Shown: positions 1-10,017 of the stretch, piece by piece
Layout: each line of letters starts with the position of its first letter
How positions within the stretch are numbered: the stretch's first letter is position 1
Origin: JANELJ01 sp024511395
GTDB lineage: Bacteria > Pseudomonadota > Gammaproteobacteria > GRL18
Direction of reading: 5' to 3'
Length of the DNA stretch: 64,000 nt
NCBI GenBank assembly: GCA_963681975.1
Contig: OY820613.1
Coordinates: forward strand, 1,488,001 to 1,552,000
Translations under genes and position numbers: made by a program
The notes under the pieces: generated by a model
Database searches by the model: none
Seen by the model: the letters and a program-made list of their open reading frames with translations, nothing else
Told to the model about the DNA's origin: nothing

Positions 1-83
1 CTCCATGCTGTCGAAACTTCATCAAGGGACACCCAGCCCCTGTTACTCCGAGGTAAACAAAATAATTCAGTAAAAACAGGAGA

Positions 84-1359
84 AAAATGTAAAAAAAAGC
101 AAAAAACAGTTGACAAAAATTCGGCAGCATTGCGGCCTTCAGTAAGAAAAAACAAACTTCTGGAGGCCGCAATGCACACCAAAGGATACGGCAATATCCC
201 CGGTGAACTGTTTTATTACATAACATTTTTAACCCGAGCGCTACCCCTTAGGAGCGCAAAAACCTTTATTGAGTTACTAATGGGCAGTTTATTAACTCAA
301 TCGGGGTTTGTAACCAGTGCTATCTGGATACTGGACATGGCCAGGCAATGGCCCGGTTATTATAAATGGCTTGAAACCGGTCAGTGGTCTTATCTTAAAC
401 TGATGAGATAGTGGACGGCTCTGCCATTGTTATTACGTTTAACACCACAGGCCGGTAACAGTGGTAAACTGGTGATTGCCCGAAGTCTTATCCGGGCATT
501 GCTGGAACCGCTAAAAGATAAAGCGGTTACTGTATTGGTGGACAGTTGGTATATGCGCCGTTCTTTTATTGAACCGGTACAGGCTTATAATATGACGGTT
601 ATAGGTCAGGTACGAATCGATACCGTATTATATAAACGACCCTGGTAAGGTAAAGGCCGGGGACGACCCGGAAAATATGTGACACGTTATACAAAAGAAG
701 AAATTAAACGGCTGCCTTTAAATAAGGAAACCGTACACCTGTATGGACGTGAACAGCAGGTTAATTACCGAACAGCAGTGGCTAAAGCACGCTTTCTGAA
801 TGGCCAGTCGGTATGCTTTGTCTGGTGTGAGTTTGAGGACTCTAAAGGGAAAAAAAGACCACGTCTATTACTGTCAACAGATATGCAGTTAAGTGGTCTG
901 GATATTATTGTCGCTTATGAAAAGCGCTGGTCAATTGAGCCCTTGTTCAATCAGTTAAAAAATGCCTGGGGCATGAAACAGACATGGCAGAAAACCCGGA
1001 AGGTGTTACATCGATGGGTATACATTATTGCTCCGGGGTATATTATACCTCAATTGCGGGCTATTAAATGTCCGGACCCGGTATTGCGCGTAATTGATAA
1101 TACGCCCTGGCGAAAGAATGCACCCATTACTGCCGGAAGAATACGAATGGGATTGATAAGGTATTTTTCGCAGGTTAGGGTCAGGGACTGGTGGGATGGT
1201 AAGTCCCAAAAATTCCACCCACCGGATACGGATATTTTAAGGCGATTTGAAGATTTGTTATAAAAACAATTTCAAAACAGCTGGTTACAAACAAATTGTT
1301 AAAGAACGTATGAGCGAAACAGGATTCTCAAGGGTGAGCTATCGCTCTAAACTTTAGTT
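84..1359 (+). mobile_element. Decayed DDE insertion sequence, copy 1
   Basis: From about position 84 the sequence matches the left part of a second copy at 15586-16185. The right end near 1345-1359 carries CTCTAAACTTTAGTT, the inverse of the left end of that second copy (AACTAAAGTTTAGAG at 15586-15600), so these are taken as the terminal inverted repeats. The true left terminus is not visible; bases 1-83 do not match the other copy. The element has an internal deletion of roughly 215 bp relative to the copy at 48726-49193 and is surely immobile. The family is IS4 or IS701-like by the transposase; the exact family is not certain. Confidence 0.7.
172..1263 (+). pseudogene. DDE transposase pseudogene, copy 1
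   Basis: One reading frame from ATG 172 to 1263 is interrupted by TAG at 409-411 and TAA at 646-648 and lacks the segment holding the first catalytic Asp (LAIDDS in the other copies). The second Asp region (VLVDSWYMRR) and the Glu region (YEKRWSIEPLFNQLKNAW) are still readable. The copy at 48726-49193 has CAG where this one has TAG 409, so that stop is a C-to-T change. The ATG at 130 would add 14 residues but is not shared by the other copies, which begin MHTKGY. Confidence 0.75.
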
Positions 1360-1572
1360 TCGTAACTATTCTGCCCAAATTCAGCCCAAAGTCATTTTTT
1401 TCTGGTAAAATCAATCAGATTATTTGATGTGATTTGAATTGCTTTGCTTCTTTTTTATTATTTTGACAAATATCAATTCTAAACCCATCTAAAATAAGCT
1501 ACCCTAACACGATTATAAATTTCTGGTCGCATTGGATAAGCCGATGCGTGAGTTAACTTTTGGAGAATGTAC

Positions 1573-2766
1573 ATGATTAAACCTCATGGATCTGATGAAC
1601 TAAATCCACTTTTTGTTTACGACCCTGCTGAAAACGAAGCATTACAAAAAGAAGCTGAATCTTTACCTTCCGTACTGGTCAGTTCTGCTACTGCCGCCAA
1701 TGCGGTTATGCTGGGCGGTGGTTATTTTAACCCTCTGACCGGCTATATGAATAAGGAGGATGCCCTTTCAGTTGCCCGTGACATGAAAACCACTTCCGGT
1801 TTATTCTGGCCCACTCCAGTTTTAAACCTGCTGCAGGATGCCCAGGGCGTTAAAGCCGGCGACTGTATTGCTCTGAAAGATCCCAATGTTGAAGGTAATC
1901 CTGTACTAGCCGTAATGGATGTTGAAGCCGTTGAAGAATTTACTGATGATGAAATCAAGGAAATTACTCAAAACGTTTATCGTCCAAGTCCTGATGAAGC
2001 GCATCCAGGTGTTGATGCCTTTGTTGCCCAGGGTAAGGTTGTTTTATCCGGTCCTATTAAGGTTCTGAACTTCTCCTACTTCCAGACTGAATTTCCAGAT
2101 ACTTTCCGTACTGCAGTTGAAATTCGTAATGAAATTGCTGAACGCGGTTGGAAAAAAGTGGTTGCTTTCCAGACTCGTAACCCAATGCACCTGGCACACG
2201 AAGAACTGTGTCACATGGCGATGGAACGTTTAGGCTGTGACGGCTTGGTTATCCATATGCTGTTAGGTAAGCTTAAGCCCGGCGACATCCCTGCTCCTGT
2301 TCGTGATGCAGCGATTCGTAAAATGGTGGAATTATACTTCCCTGAAAACAGTGCCATGGTAACTGGTTACGGTTTCGATATGCTGTATGCAGGACCTAAG
2401 GAAGGTGTATTACACGCAGTGTTCCGTCAGAACATGGGTGCTACTCACTTTATTATCGGTCGTGACCATGCCGGTGTTGGCGATCACTACGGTGCCTTTG
2501 ATGCTCAGAAGATCTTTGATGAAGAAGTACCTGAAGGTGCATTAGAAATCGAAATCTTTAAAGCTGACCACACTGCTTACTCCAAGAAACTGAATAAGGT
2601 TGTTATGATGAGTGAAGCACCTGATCATACTAAAGATGATTTTGTACTGCTTTCCGGTACCAAGGTTCGTGAAATGTTAGGCAATGGTATAGCACCACCT
2701 AAGGAATTTTCACGTCCTGAAGTGGCCAAGATTCTGATGGATTATTACGAAAGCCTTAAAAAGTAA
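1573..2766 (+). CDS. sat: Sulfate adenylyltransferase (ATP sulfurylase)
   Basis: Catalyses the reversible reaction of ATP and sulfate to adenosine 5'-phosphosulfate and pyrophosphate in the cytoplasm. The 397-residue protein has the PUA-like N-terminal half and the nucleotidyl-transferase half with the hallmark QTRNPMHLAHE (about residues 200-210) and GRDHAGVGDHYG (about 296-307). It is the monofunctional Sat type, not CysD/CysN. In sulfur-oxidising Gammaproteobacteria this type works in reverse after APS reductase and makes ATP; that use here is inference because no aprAB or dsr genes are in the window. ATG 1573 is preferred over ATG 1567 because GGAG at 1562-1565 then sits 7 bases upstream. 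It stands alone between IS debris and ends in a strong terminator. Intact, no odd features. Confidence 0.95.
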   Translation: MIKPHGSDELNPLFVYDPAENEALQKEAESLPSVLVSSATAANAVMLGGGYFNPLTGYMNKEDALSVARDMKTTSGLFWPTPVLNLLQDAQGVKAGDCIALKDPNVEGNPVLAVMDVEAVEEFTDDEIKEITQNVYRPSPDEAHPGVDAFVAQGKVVLSGPIKVLNFSYFQTEFPDTFRTAVEIRNEIAERGWKKVVAFQTRNPMHLAHEELCHMAMERLGCDGLVIHMLLGKLKPGDIPAPVRDAAIRKMVELYFPENSAMVTGYGFDMLYAGPKEGVLHAVFRQNMGATHFIIGRDHAGVGDHYGAFDAQKIFDEEVPEGALEIEIFKADHTAYSKKLNKVVMMSEAPDHTKDDFVLLSGTKVREMLGNGIAPPKEFSRPEVAKILMDYYESLKK

Positions 2767-2780
2767 CAGGCTTAATCTCC

Positions 2781-2830
2781 TGAAATAAAAAAGGCATTAT
2801 CCTTAACTGGATAATGCCTTTTTTATTTCA
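2781..2830. terminator. Perfect-palindrome terminator after sat
   Basis: A 22-bp perfect inverted repeat (2781-2802 and 2809-2830) with a TTAACT loop. The core pairs GGCATTATCC with GGATAATGCC and is flanked by an A-tract on the left and a T-tract on the right, so it should work as a rho-independent terminator in both directions. Confidence 0.9.
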
Positions 2831-2876
2831 GGCTTCTAATCAAGCTTGTCCTTTATTTTATATTACAGAGCTACAT

Positions 2877-3508
2877 AGTCCACCCTGAATAAAATATATA
2901 GCATTGATTTATAAAGAAATATTTCTTGATTATGGGTGTTAAATTTGCAGGTTTTTGGTAAAATAAGCCTTATTACCTTGCAAATTTCCAGACCAGAATG
3001 AAGCCAAAGAAACAGCCAAAAATACCTCAGGAAGACCTGTTCAGGATGCGCCTTGAAAACATGCTGGACATAAACCATGAGTTGATTAAGTTATCAAAAC
3101 ACATAGACCGGGAAAGTCCTGATAAAGAATGGGGTGCTCTGTTTGTATCCACTAAAGGTGCTCCTGCCATACGCACTCGATTGATTGCAGGATTGCATTA
3201 CCTGAAACACCTGCATGATTTATCGGATGAACAGGTAGTAAAAGGCTGGACAGAAAATCCGTACTGGCAGTATTTTTGTGGTGAAGAATACTTTCAGCAT
3301 AAAATGCCTATACACCCTACGACCATGACTAAATGGCGTAACCGGCCAGGTAAATCAGGCAGTGAAAAATTACTGATTGAAACCATTAAAGCCGGACTAA
3401 AGAGTAAAACCATAAAGCCCGGCAGTTTAAAGAAAGTCACGGTAGATACTACCGTACAGGAAAAGAACATCGCTTTTCCAACCGATTCAAAGCTCTTGGA
3501 CAAAGCGT
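2877..3508 (+). mobile_element. IS5-family element, copy A (5' fragment)
   Basis: Begins with the IS5 terminal repeat AGTCCACCCTGAATAAA at 2877 and is nearly identical to the full copies up to about 3508, where it switches without a gap into IS66-type transposase sequence. The right two thirds of the element are missing. Confidence 0.9.
2998..3508 (+). pseudogene. IS5 transposase, N-terminal fragment
   Basis: The first ~170 residues of the 447-residue IS5 transposase (MKPKKQPKIPQEDLF...). The first catalytic Asp (VTVDTTVQEK) is present; the rest is lost at the junction with the IS66 fragment, after which the frame closes at 3531. Confidence 0.9.
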
Positions 3509-4150
3509 TACCTGCAAACCGATGGCTATAGCGGCTATAATGCGGTGTGCATAAAAAACAATGCCACCTCTGCAGGCTGTTGGGAGCATGCCCGCCGAAA
3601 GTTCAGGGAAGCACAAAGTACACAACCCAGGGATAAAAAAACTCAAAAGCCCGGTAAGGCGGATATGGCTCTGGCACAAATCAACAAACTGTACCGGATA
3701 GAGCGAACCATAAAAGAGGTCAGTGTTGATGAAAAGCTAAAGGTGCGCCAGAAAGAAAGCATTCCCGTTCTGGAAAAACCAGGAGGCTGGATTGACAGGA
3801 ACCTGGACAAAGTACCCAAAGACAGTCTGACAGGTAAAGCACTGACCTATGTGAACAACCAATGGGATAAACTGGTAGTTTATTGTGAAGACGGGCGATT
3901 AAACATCAGTAATGTTCTGGCTGAAAATGCTATTCGCCCTTTTGTTGTCGGGAGAAAAGCCTGGTTGTTCAGTGACACCCTTAAAGGTGCTTATGTCAGC
4001 AGTGTCCATTACAGCCTTATTGAAACGGCTAAAGCAAACCAGTTGGAACCTTATGCTTATCTGGTTCATGTGTTGAATGAACTGCCCTATGCGGATACCG
4101 TTGAAAAAATTGAAGCGTTGCTTCCATGGAATTTTAAAACGTCGGTTTAG
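3509..4150 (+). pseudogene. IS66-family TnpC, C-terminal fragment
   Basis: An open frame of 214 codons starting at the junction with IS5 copy A (TACCTGCAAACC, 3509). It matches the C-terminal half of IS66 transposase: YLQTDGYSGY (second Asp), AENAIRPFVVGRKAWLFS (catalytic Glu) and the IS66 C-terminal domain with YSLIETAKANQLEPYAY and ALLPWN. There is no start codon of its own and no TnpA or TnpB nearby. The 5' counterpart seen at 52229-52864 is in a different place and orientation. Confidence 0.88.
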
Positions 4151-4169
4151 AAAAAGTAAATAACGCTGT

Positions 4170-4627
4170 TCATTGAGCGGTTACATAGGAAATACCAAAA
4201 TCCGTCAGTACGGGACAGCCGTTTTTACGAAATATAACATTAGCGGGTTTAATATCCCCATGAATAATACCCTGTTTATGAACAGTATGTAATGCAGCAG
4301 AAATTTTGGTTAGAATATCCAGAGCATGACTGACATCCAGACATTCAAGAATACGGTTATCCAGATCCCCGCCTTCCAGGTCTCCATGGTATGATAAAAG
4401 TGGATCCCTACCCTGCCGACATCGTATACAGGTATAATATTAGGGTGCTTCAGGGAGGCAATGATACGGCTTTCATCAAAGAAGTGATCCAGAATGACAG
4501 TATCCAGTTTAGGGTTAAGTACCTTTAAAGCAACCTGACGCTTAAGAGACTCCTGCTGCGCATGCGCAATATAAATGGTTGCCATACCGCCTAAGAATCC
4601 CCTGAATTGTATAACCCTTAATAACAC
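4170..4627 (-). pseudogene. Serine/threonine protein kinase remnant
   Basis: Minus-strand reading gives the glycine-rich loop GGMATIYIA, the VALKVL lysine region and HPNIIPVYDVG; after a frameshift near 4400 the adjacent frame continues with LEGGDLDNRI, IHGDIKPANVIF (catalytic loop, HGD form) and LTDFGIS (Mg-binding DFG), ending at TGA 4170-4172. So it is the N-lobe and first part of the C-lobe of a PknB-type kinase with at least one frameshift. It is cut at both ends by IS debris. No kinase activity is expected. Confidence 0.75.
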
Positions 4628-4751
4628 TCATATTATTATTGATACCATATGAAATAAGAATTGTTAAATTGATACCGTACATATCTAAAAACAAACAGGT
4701 ATTTACTGAATTGTAGCTTACTTTTTGATGATTGCCTGTAAGCGATTACTT

Positions 4752-6242
4752 AGTTCAACCTGAATAATACCGTTTTAAGCCTGACATCAAGCCAGGTTTA
4801 AAGCAGCTGATTGCCCCGGTTTGATAAAAGACCCCATCAAACCGGAAATAATTTTGAGCCACAAAAGCCGGAGCTTATTGAGGATCTTTCTTAAGTTATG
4901 TCCAGCGGCTACCATAACCACATTAATGGCATCACCGACTGCACCTTTGAGGTAGCAGCGATCTAAACGTTTCATATGACCGATTTCAGGCTCAATCGCA
5001 CTGCGCCGTTTTAATGCCTTTTTAATACTTCGGGTAACGCCTCGCTTCTGACCTGAGATAAAAACTTTAGTGTCTTTTACTTCATGTCCACGATAACCCC
5101 GGTCAACAAAGCATTGTTCCGGTTGTACGGCTGTAAACTGTTTTATCTGTTCCAGTTGTGGCAGTGGAGTGTGTCCATCATAAGGATTGCCCGGACAGCT
5201 TTGAGCACCAATAACAAAGCCTTCCTTGTTGGTTACCGCGATACTGGCTTTAACACCAAATTCATAAGGCTTATGAGCTTTGCCTTTACTGATACACTCA
5301 ACTTCAGGAGCATGTAAACTGTAAAGCTTGTTCTTACTGTGCTGCTCCTGCTCAATCAGTTTCTGAGCCTGTTCCAGTGCCACTTCAAACAATGACTGAA
5401 TATCAACAGAATAGTTGGGCAGTTGTCGTTCAATATCCCGTTTAACACGACCTAAACGGGATTTCAGTTTATTGTTCATTTTCTTCATGCGTTTAAACTG
5501 TTTTGCATGAGCATAACGACTGGCCATTAGTACATATTGCGGCCCAACCCGATTATAGTTCTGGCGCAGTTTAATACCGTGCTCTTTGGACAGTTTAACC
5601 AGGTTTTCTCTGGCTTTGTTCAGGAGCTTTGAATCGGTTGGAAAAGCGATGTTCTTTTCCTGTACGGTAGTATCTACCGTGACTTTCTTTAAACTGCCTG
5701 GCTTTATGGTTTTACTCTTTACTCCGGCTTTAATGGTTTCAATCAGTAATTTTTCACTGCCTGATTTACCTGGCCGGTTACGCCATTTAGTCATGGTCAC
5801 AGGGTGTATGGGCATTTTATGCTGAAAGTATTCTTCACCACAAAAATACTGCCAGTACGGATTTTCTGTCCAGCCTTTTACTACCTGTTCATCCGATAAA
5901 TCATGCAGGTGTTTCAGGTAATGCAATCCTGCAATCAATCGAGTGCGTATGGCAGGAGCACCTTTAGTGGATACAAACAGAGCACCCCATTCTTTATCAG
6001 GACTTTCCCGGTCTATGTGTTTTGATAACTTAATCAACTCATGGTTTATGTCCAGCATGTTTTCAAGGCGCATCCTGAACAGGTCTTCCTGAGGTATTTT
6101 TGGCTGTTTCTCTGGCTTCATTCTGGTCTGGAAATTTGCAAGGTAATAAGGCTTATTTTACCAAAAACCTGCAAATTTAACACCCATAATCAAGCAATAT
6201 TTCCTTATAAATCAATGTGCTATGATTTGTTCAGGTCGGACT
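4752..6242 (-). mobile_element. IS5-family element, copy B
   Basis: Terminal repeats AGTTCAACCTGAA (left) and AGTCCGACCTGAA (right, inverted) bound a 1491-bp element flanked by the direct repeat ACTT (4748-4751 and 6243-6246), the 4-bp target duplication. It is 9 bp shorter than the 1500-bp copies because of a three-codon deletion in the transposase. Confidence 0.93.
4787..6121 (-). CDS. IS5-family transposase (three-residue deletion)
   Basis: DDE transposase of 444 residues with the N-terminal DUF772-type domain, the first Asp in VTVDTTVQEK, the second in CFVDRGYRGHE and the Glu in RRSAIEPEIGHMK. Full copies (for example 58122-59465) read HMKNDGRLDRC; here NDG is missing directly after the catalytic-Glu helix. 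The frame is open throughout, but the deletion sits beside the active site and may inactivate it. Confidence 0.9.
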   Translation of the reverse strand: MKPEKQPKIPQEDLFRMRLENMLDINHELIKLSKHIDRESPDKEWGALFVSTKGAPAIRTRLIAGLHYLKHLHDLSDEQVVKGWTENPYWQYFCGEEYFQHKMPIHPVTMTKWRNRPGKSGSEKLLIETIKAGVKSKTIKPGSLKKVTVDTTVQEKNIAFPTDSKLLNKARENLVKLSKEHGIKLRQNYNRVGPQYVLMASRYAHAKQFKRMKKMNNKLKSRLGRVKRDIERQLPNYSVDIQSLFEVALEQAQKLIEQEQHSKNKLYSLHAPEVECISKGKAHKPYEFGVKASIAVTNKEGFVIGAQSCPGNPYDGHTPLPQLEQIKQFTAVQPEQCFVDRGYRGHEVKDTKVFISGQKRGVTRSIKKALKRRSAIEPEIGHMKRLDRCYLKGAVGDAINVVMVAAGHNLRKILNKLRLLWLKIISGLMGSFIKPGQSAALNLA

Positions 6243-6277
6243 ACTTACATAATAGAAATGATTGATATTATTAGAAA

Positions 6278-6338
6278 GAATTGAGGGGCAGGGTAATGCA
6301 GAGCTGCAACCCCCTCAATTCCCCTTCAAAAGAAGGGG
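6278..6338 (-). terminator. Hairpins downstream of pnp
   Basis: Two inverted repeats lie just past the pnp stop: CCCCTTC-AAAA-GAAGGGG (6321-6327/6332-6338) and GAATTGAGGGG/CCCCTCAATTC (6278-6288/6311-6321). Read on the minus strand, the second is followed by a T-rich run. They are good candidates for the operon terminator, although the U-tracts are short. Confidence 0.5.
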
Positions 6339-6352
6339 GGGAATAAAGTAAC

Positions 6353-8473
6353 TTATTCTTCAGTAGATCCGCTGTCTGGCTTGGCAGCATCGGCTGCAAT
6401 AGCTTTCATACTCAGGCGAATACGACCCTGCTTGTCAATTTCGAGTACTTTAACATCAACAAATTCACCTTCGGATAATTTGTCAGTAACGTTATTAACA
6501 CGCTCTTCACAGATTTGGGAAATATGAACCAGACCATCTTTACCGGGGATAATGGTGACAAAGGCGCCAAAATCCATAATCTTGGTTACACGGCCATTGT
6601 AGATTTTACCCACTTCAACATCGGCGGTAATTTCCTCAATACGACGTTTACATTCCTGTGCAGCAACATTATCAACAGAAGAAATTTTAACAATACCTTC
6701 TTCATCAATATCGATATTGGCACCGGTTTCTTCAGTCAGAGCCTTAATGGTTGAACCACCCTTACCGATAACATCACGAATCTTTTCCGGATTAATCTGC
6801 ATGGTCAGAATGCGTGGTGCAAAATCTGACATATCCGTATTAGGTTCAGAAATAACGGCATTCATCTGTTCCAGGATGTGCAGGCGTGCATCTTTGGCCT
6901 GATCCAGAGCGATTTGCATGATCTCTTTGGTAATACCATCAATTTTAATATCCATCTGCAGGGCATTAACACCGGTTTCAGTACCGGCCACTTTAAAGTC
7001 CATATCACCCAAGTGATCTTCATCACCCAGAATATCCGTCAGAACCGCAAAGTTGTCGTCTTCTTTAATCAGCCCCATTGCAATACCTGCAACCGGGGAA
7101 GAAATAGGCACACCGGCATCCATCAGGGACAGGCTGGTACCACAGACAGAAGCCATGGAGCTGGAACCGTTGGATTCAGTGATTTCTGAAACAACCCGAA
7201 TGGTGTACGGGAATTCTTCAACGGTTGGCATTACCGCAGCTACACCGCGTTTTGCCAGACGGCCATGACCGATTTCCCGACGCTTGGGTGAACCGACCAT
7301 ACCGGTTTCACCCACACTGTATGGAGGGAAGTTATAATGCAGCATAAATGAATCTTTATAGCTGCCTTCCAGAGCATCAATAATCTGTGCATCACGAGCA
7401 GTACCTAAAGTGGTAATGACCAGTGCCTGGGTTTCACCACGGGTAAACAGAGCCGAACCGTGAGTACGTTCCAGAACGCCAGTACGAATATGCAGAGGAC
7501 GAACCGTTTTGGTATCACGACCATCAATACGGGGATTTCCTGCAATAATACTGCCGCGTACGACTTTCTTTTCAAGTTTATAGAAGGCATTGGATAATTT
7601 CGCCGCATCCCATTTGGCATCTTCACCGGAAGCAAACTTTTCAATCAGGACATTACGGATATCGTCCAGCTTGTTCAGACGCTCCAGCTTGTCACTGATT
7701 TTATAGGTTTCGACAACATACGCTTCACATTCACTGGTAACAGTATCCACGAGTTCCTGATCCACTTCAGGCGCTGTCCATTCCGTTCTGGTTATACCAA
7801 CTTCTTTAACAAACTCATTAATTTCGTTAATAACAGTCTGTAACTGCTCATGGCCATACATTACCGCACCAAGCATAACGTCTTCAGGCAGCTCATCCGC
7901 TTCTGACTCAACCATCAAAACCGCAGTATCGGTACCGGCAACAACCAGATCCAGTTCAGATTCATCCAGTTGCTCACGGGTTGGATTAAGCTGATATTCG
8001 CCTTCGCTATAGCCGACTCGGCAGCAGCCGATAGGACCGTTAAAAGGTACATCAGCCAGACTAAGTGCGGCAGAAGCACCAATCATAGATGGAATATCAG
8101 GGTCAACTTCAGGGTTTAGGGAAACCACAGTACAGATTACCTGGATTTCATTGTAATAGCCTTTTGGAAACAGAGGACGTAGCGGACGGTCAATTAAGCG
8201 TGCAACCAGTGTTTCATTTTCGGTTGGACGACCTTCTCGTTTGAAAAAACCACCGGGGATTTTTCCTGCTGCGTAGGCTTTTTCCTGATAATTAATGGTT
8301 AATGGGAAAAAGTCAGTACCTGGTTTTGGTTCTTTTTGGGCTACTGCAGTTACAAAAACGGTAGTTCCACCCATATTGACCATAACGGCACCGGATGCCT
8401 GACGAGCTATCTCGCCTGTTTCAAGAGTGACGGTGTCCTGGCCGTACTGAAAGGTTCTTTTAATTGGTGTCAC
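6353..8473 (-). CDS. pnp: Polyribonucleotide nucleotidyltransferase (PNPase)
   Basis: Phosphorolytic 3'-to-5' exoribonuclease that degrades mRNA and forms part of the RNA degradosome in the cytoplasm. At 706 residues it has the family's usual length. Order: two RNase PH-like core domains separated by the alpha-helical domain, a KH domain (VIGKGGSTIKAL, about 565-576) and an S1 domain (GKIYNGRVTKIMDFGAF, about 620-640). It is the last gene of the rimP-to-pnp cluster, 60 bases after rpsO, the usual gammaproteobacterial arrangement in which rpsO and pnp are co-transcribed. Intact. Confidence 0.98.
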   Translation of the reverse strand: MTPIKRTFQYGQDTVTLETGEIARQASGAVMVNMGGTTVFVTAVAQKEPKPGTDFFPLTINYQEKAYAAGKIPGGFFKREGRPTENETLVARLIDRPLRPLFPKGYYNEIQVICTVVSLNPEVDPDIPSMIGASAALSLADVPFNGPIGCCRVGYSEGEYQLNPTREQLDESELDLVVAGTDTAVLMVESEADELPEDVMLGAVMYGHEQLQTVINEINEFVKEVGITRTEWTAPEVDQELVDTVTSECEAYVVETYKISDKLERLNKLDDIRNVLIEKFASGEDAKWDAAKLSNAFYKLEKKVVRGSIIAGNPRIDGRDTKTVRPLHIRTGVLERTHGSALFTRGETQALVITTLGTARDAQIIDALEGSYKDSFMLHYNFPPYSVGETGMVGSPKRREIGHGRLAKRGVAAVMPTVEEFPYTIRVVSEITESNGSSSMASVCGTSLSLMDAGVPISSPVAGIAMGLIKEDDNFAVLTDILGDEDHLGDMDFKVAGTETGVNALQMDIKIDGITKEIMQIALDQAKDARLHILEQMNAVISEPNTDMSDFAPRILTMQINPEKIRDVIGKGGSTIKALTEETGANIDIDEEGIVKISSVDNVAAQECKRRIEEITADVEVGKIYNGRVTKIMDFGAFVTIIPGKDGLVHISQICEERVNNVTDKLSEGEFVDVKVLEIDKQGRIRLSMKAIAADAAKPDSGSTEE

Positions 8474-8533
8474 GCTACTTTTGCTCCGTTATATTCGGCT
8501 ATTGTATGAGAATTGATTTATCTTACGGGGTGG

Positions 8534-8800
8534 TTACTTACGCAGACCCAGTTTAGTGATAAGTGCACGATAACGCTCAACGTCTTTTTTCTTCAGGTAA
8601 TCCAGCATTTTACGACGTTTGCTGACCATTCTTAACAAACCCTGGCGGGAATGGAAATCATGCTTGTGTTCTTTAAAGTGTTCTGTCAGATCCAGGATGC
8701 GGGCTGTTAACAGGGCTACCTGAACTTCGGGGGAACCTGTATCATTCGTACCGCGGCTGTGTTCTTCAATTATTGCGCTTTTTTGTTGTGCAGAAATCAT
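8534..8800 (-). CDS. rpsO: 30S ribosomal protein S15
   Basis: 88 residues, one short of the E. coli protein. S15 binds 16S rRNA early in assembly of the 30S platform. Hallmarks are GTNDTGSPEVQVALLTARI and HDFHSRQGLLRMVSKRRKML. It lies upstream of pnp with a promoter-like region of its own in the 235 bases before it. In E. coli rpsO is autoregulated through a pseudoknot in its leader; I did not find a convincing equivalent here. Confidence 0.98.
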   Translation of the reverse strand: MISAQQKSAIIEEHSRGTNDTGSPEVQVALLTARILDLTEHFKEHKHDFHSRQGLLRMVSKRRKMLDYLKKKDVERYRALITKLGLRK

Positions 8801-8838
8801 GTATTACTCCTAAAACATTAAAGTACCAGAAAAAATCG

Positions 8839-8868
8839 ATTATCCTGATTTAAACCGGTGCAACTCAA
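8839..8868 (-). promoter_or_regulatory. Putative rpsO promoter
   Basis: On the minus strand TTGAGT (8863-8868) and GATAAT (8839-8844) are separated by 18 bases and lie about 40 bases before the rpsO start. Pattern only; no experimental support. Confidence 0.4.
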
Positions 8869-9035
8869 TTATAGAGTGTTGCTAAAAAAGAATCGTACTA
8901 TTACGATCCCGTAAAGGTGCGTATTTTACCTGTTCAACTGATATTAAACAAGCATTAAACCCGCTTTAAATTCTCAATATAAAATACTCAATGACCACTA
9001 AAATGACGGATAAAATCAAATGGTTACAGCCGCCA

Positions 9036-10010
9036 TTATAAAAACAGTAATCGTTTGGGTTTTAACTTACCGTTTTGATCAAGAACCGCCAGTGCAATCA
9101 GGGTATTATTAAAATACAGCCGAAAATCCATATTGCCAGTTTTATGATTATTTAAGGCTTTATGTTCGCTAATGGCTTTATGCTCACTATCGCCTTTAAA
9201 CTCAACTTCATGGCCATGTTCTATGCACCCCTTTTCCTCACTGCTGAGGTGAACGGCAGGGAAACCGGCTATGGCCAAATCAACCGGCAGCAGCAAGTTT
9301 TCTCGTTGAGCAAAATCTTCCTGCTGTGCCAGTTGTTCCAGGCTGACAGCCTGGGACAGAGTAAAAGGTTCAGCTTCCAGACGTCGAAGCTCTGCAATAT
9401 GGGCGCCACAGCCTAAAGCTCGGCCGATATCTTCACACAGCGAACGAATATAAGTTCCCTTGGAGCAAAGTACTTCAATCTCAATAAAAGGACTTCCATC
9501 GGGGTTATCCGGGGACCACTCAAAATTTAGAAGGTTTAACTCAACAATGGTGATTTCGCGGCTTTTACGCTCAATTTCGATACCATTTCTGGCATATTCA
9601 TACAGAGGGCGGCCATTATGTTTTAATGCCGAATACATGGGAGGCATCTGTTGCTGAGTGCCTTTAAAGGTTTCCAGTAAGTCCAGCAAACGGGCTTCAT
9701 CCAGTTCAGCTACCGGACGCTGCTCCAGTATTTCCCCTTCAGAATCGCCGGTAGTCGTCATCGTACCGAGGAAGCATTTTGCCCGGTATCGTTTATGAGC
9801 ATCAAGCAGGTAATGGGAAAGTTTGGTGGCTTCACCCAGGCAAATGGGTAACACACCGGTGGCAAGGGGATCCAGACTGCCGGTATGACCGGCTTTCTGA
9901 GCATCAAAGAGTCGTTTTACTTTCTGTAATGCGGCATTAGATGTTATGCCTGAAGGTTTATCAAGAACAAGAATGCCATTGACAGGACGGCCTTTTTTTC
10001 TACGTGCCAT
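9036..10010 (-). CDS. truB: tRNA pseudouridine(55) synthase
   Basis: Makes pseudouridine 55 in the T-loop of tRNAs. From ATG 10010 the protein has 324 residues; the catalytic Asp is D47 in GHTGSLDPLATGV, and LVLDKPSGITSN and the CSKGTYIRSLCEDIG motif are present, followed by a PUA-like C-terminal region. The frame stays open to an ATG at 10085, but this would overlap rbfA by 68 bases and add 25 residues not expected in the family; MARRKKGRPVNG at 10010 looks like a natural start. A linker near residues 270-290 (GDSEHKAISEHKALNNHK) is an unusual low-complexity insert. Second last of the translation cluster before rpsO. Confidence 0.96.
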   Translation of the reverse strand: MARRKKGRPVNGILVLDKPSGITSNAALQKVKRLFDAQKAGHTGSLDPLATGVLPICLGEATKLSHYLLDAHKRYRAKCFLGTMTTTGDSEGEILEQRPVAELDEARLLDLLETFKGTQQQMPPMYSALKHNGRPLYEYARNGIEIERKSREITIVELNLLNFEWSPDNPDGSPFIEIEVLCSKGTYIRSLCEDIGRALGCGAHIAELRRLEAEPFTLSQAVSLEQLAQQEDFAQRENLLLPVDLAIAGFPAVHLSSEEKGCIEHGHEVEFKGDSEHKAISEHKALNNHKTGNMDFRLYFNNTLIALAVLDQNGKLKPKRLLFL

Positions 10011-10017
10011 GAATGAT

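Noticed and set aside
3449..3679. Minus-strand open frames across the IS5/IS66 fragments (and the repeated 79-codon frame opposite each IS5 copy)
   Set aside because: Antisense shadows of the transposase frame, repeated in every IS5 copy because the DNA is repeated.
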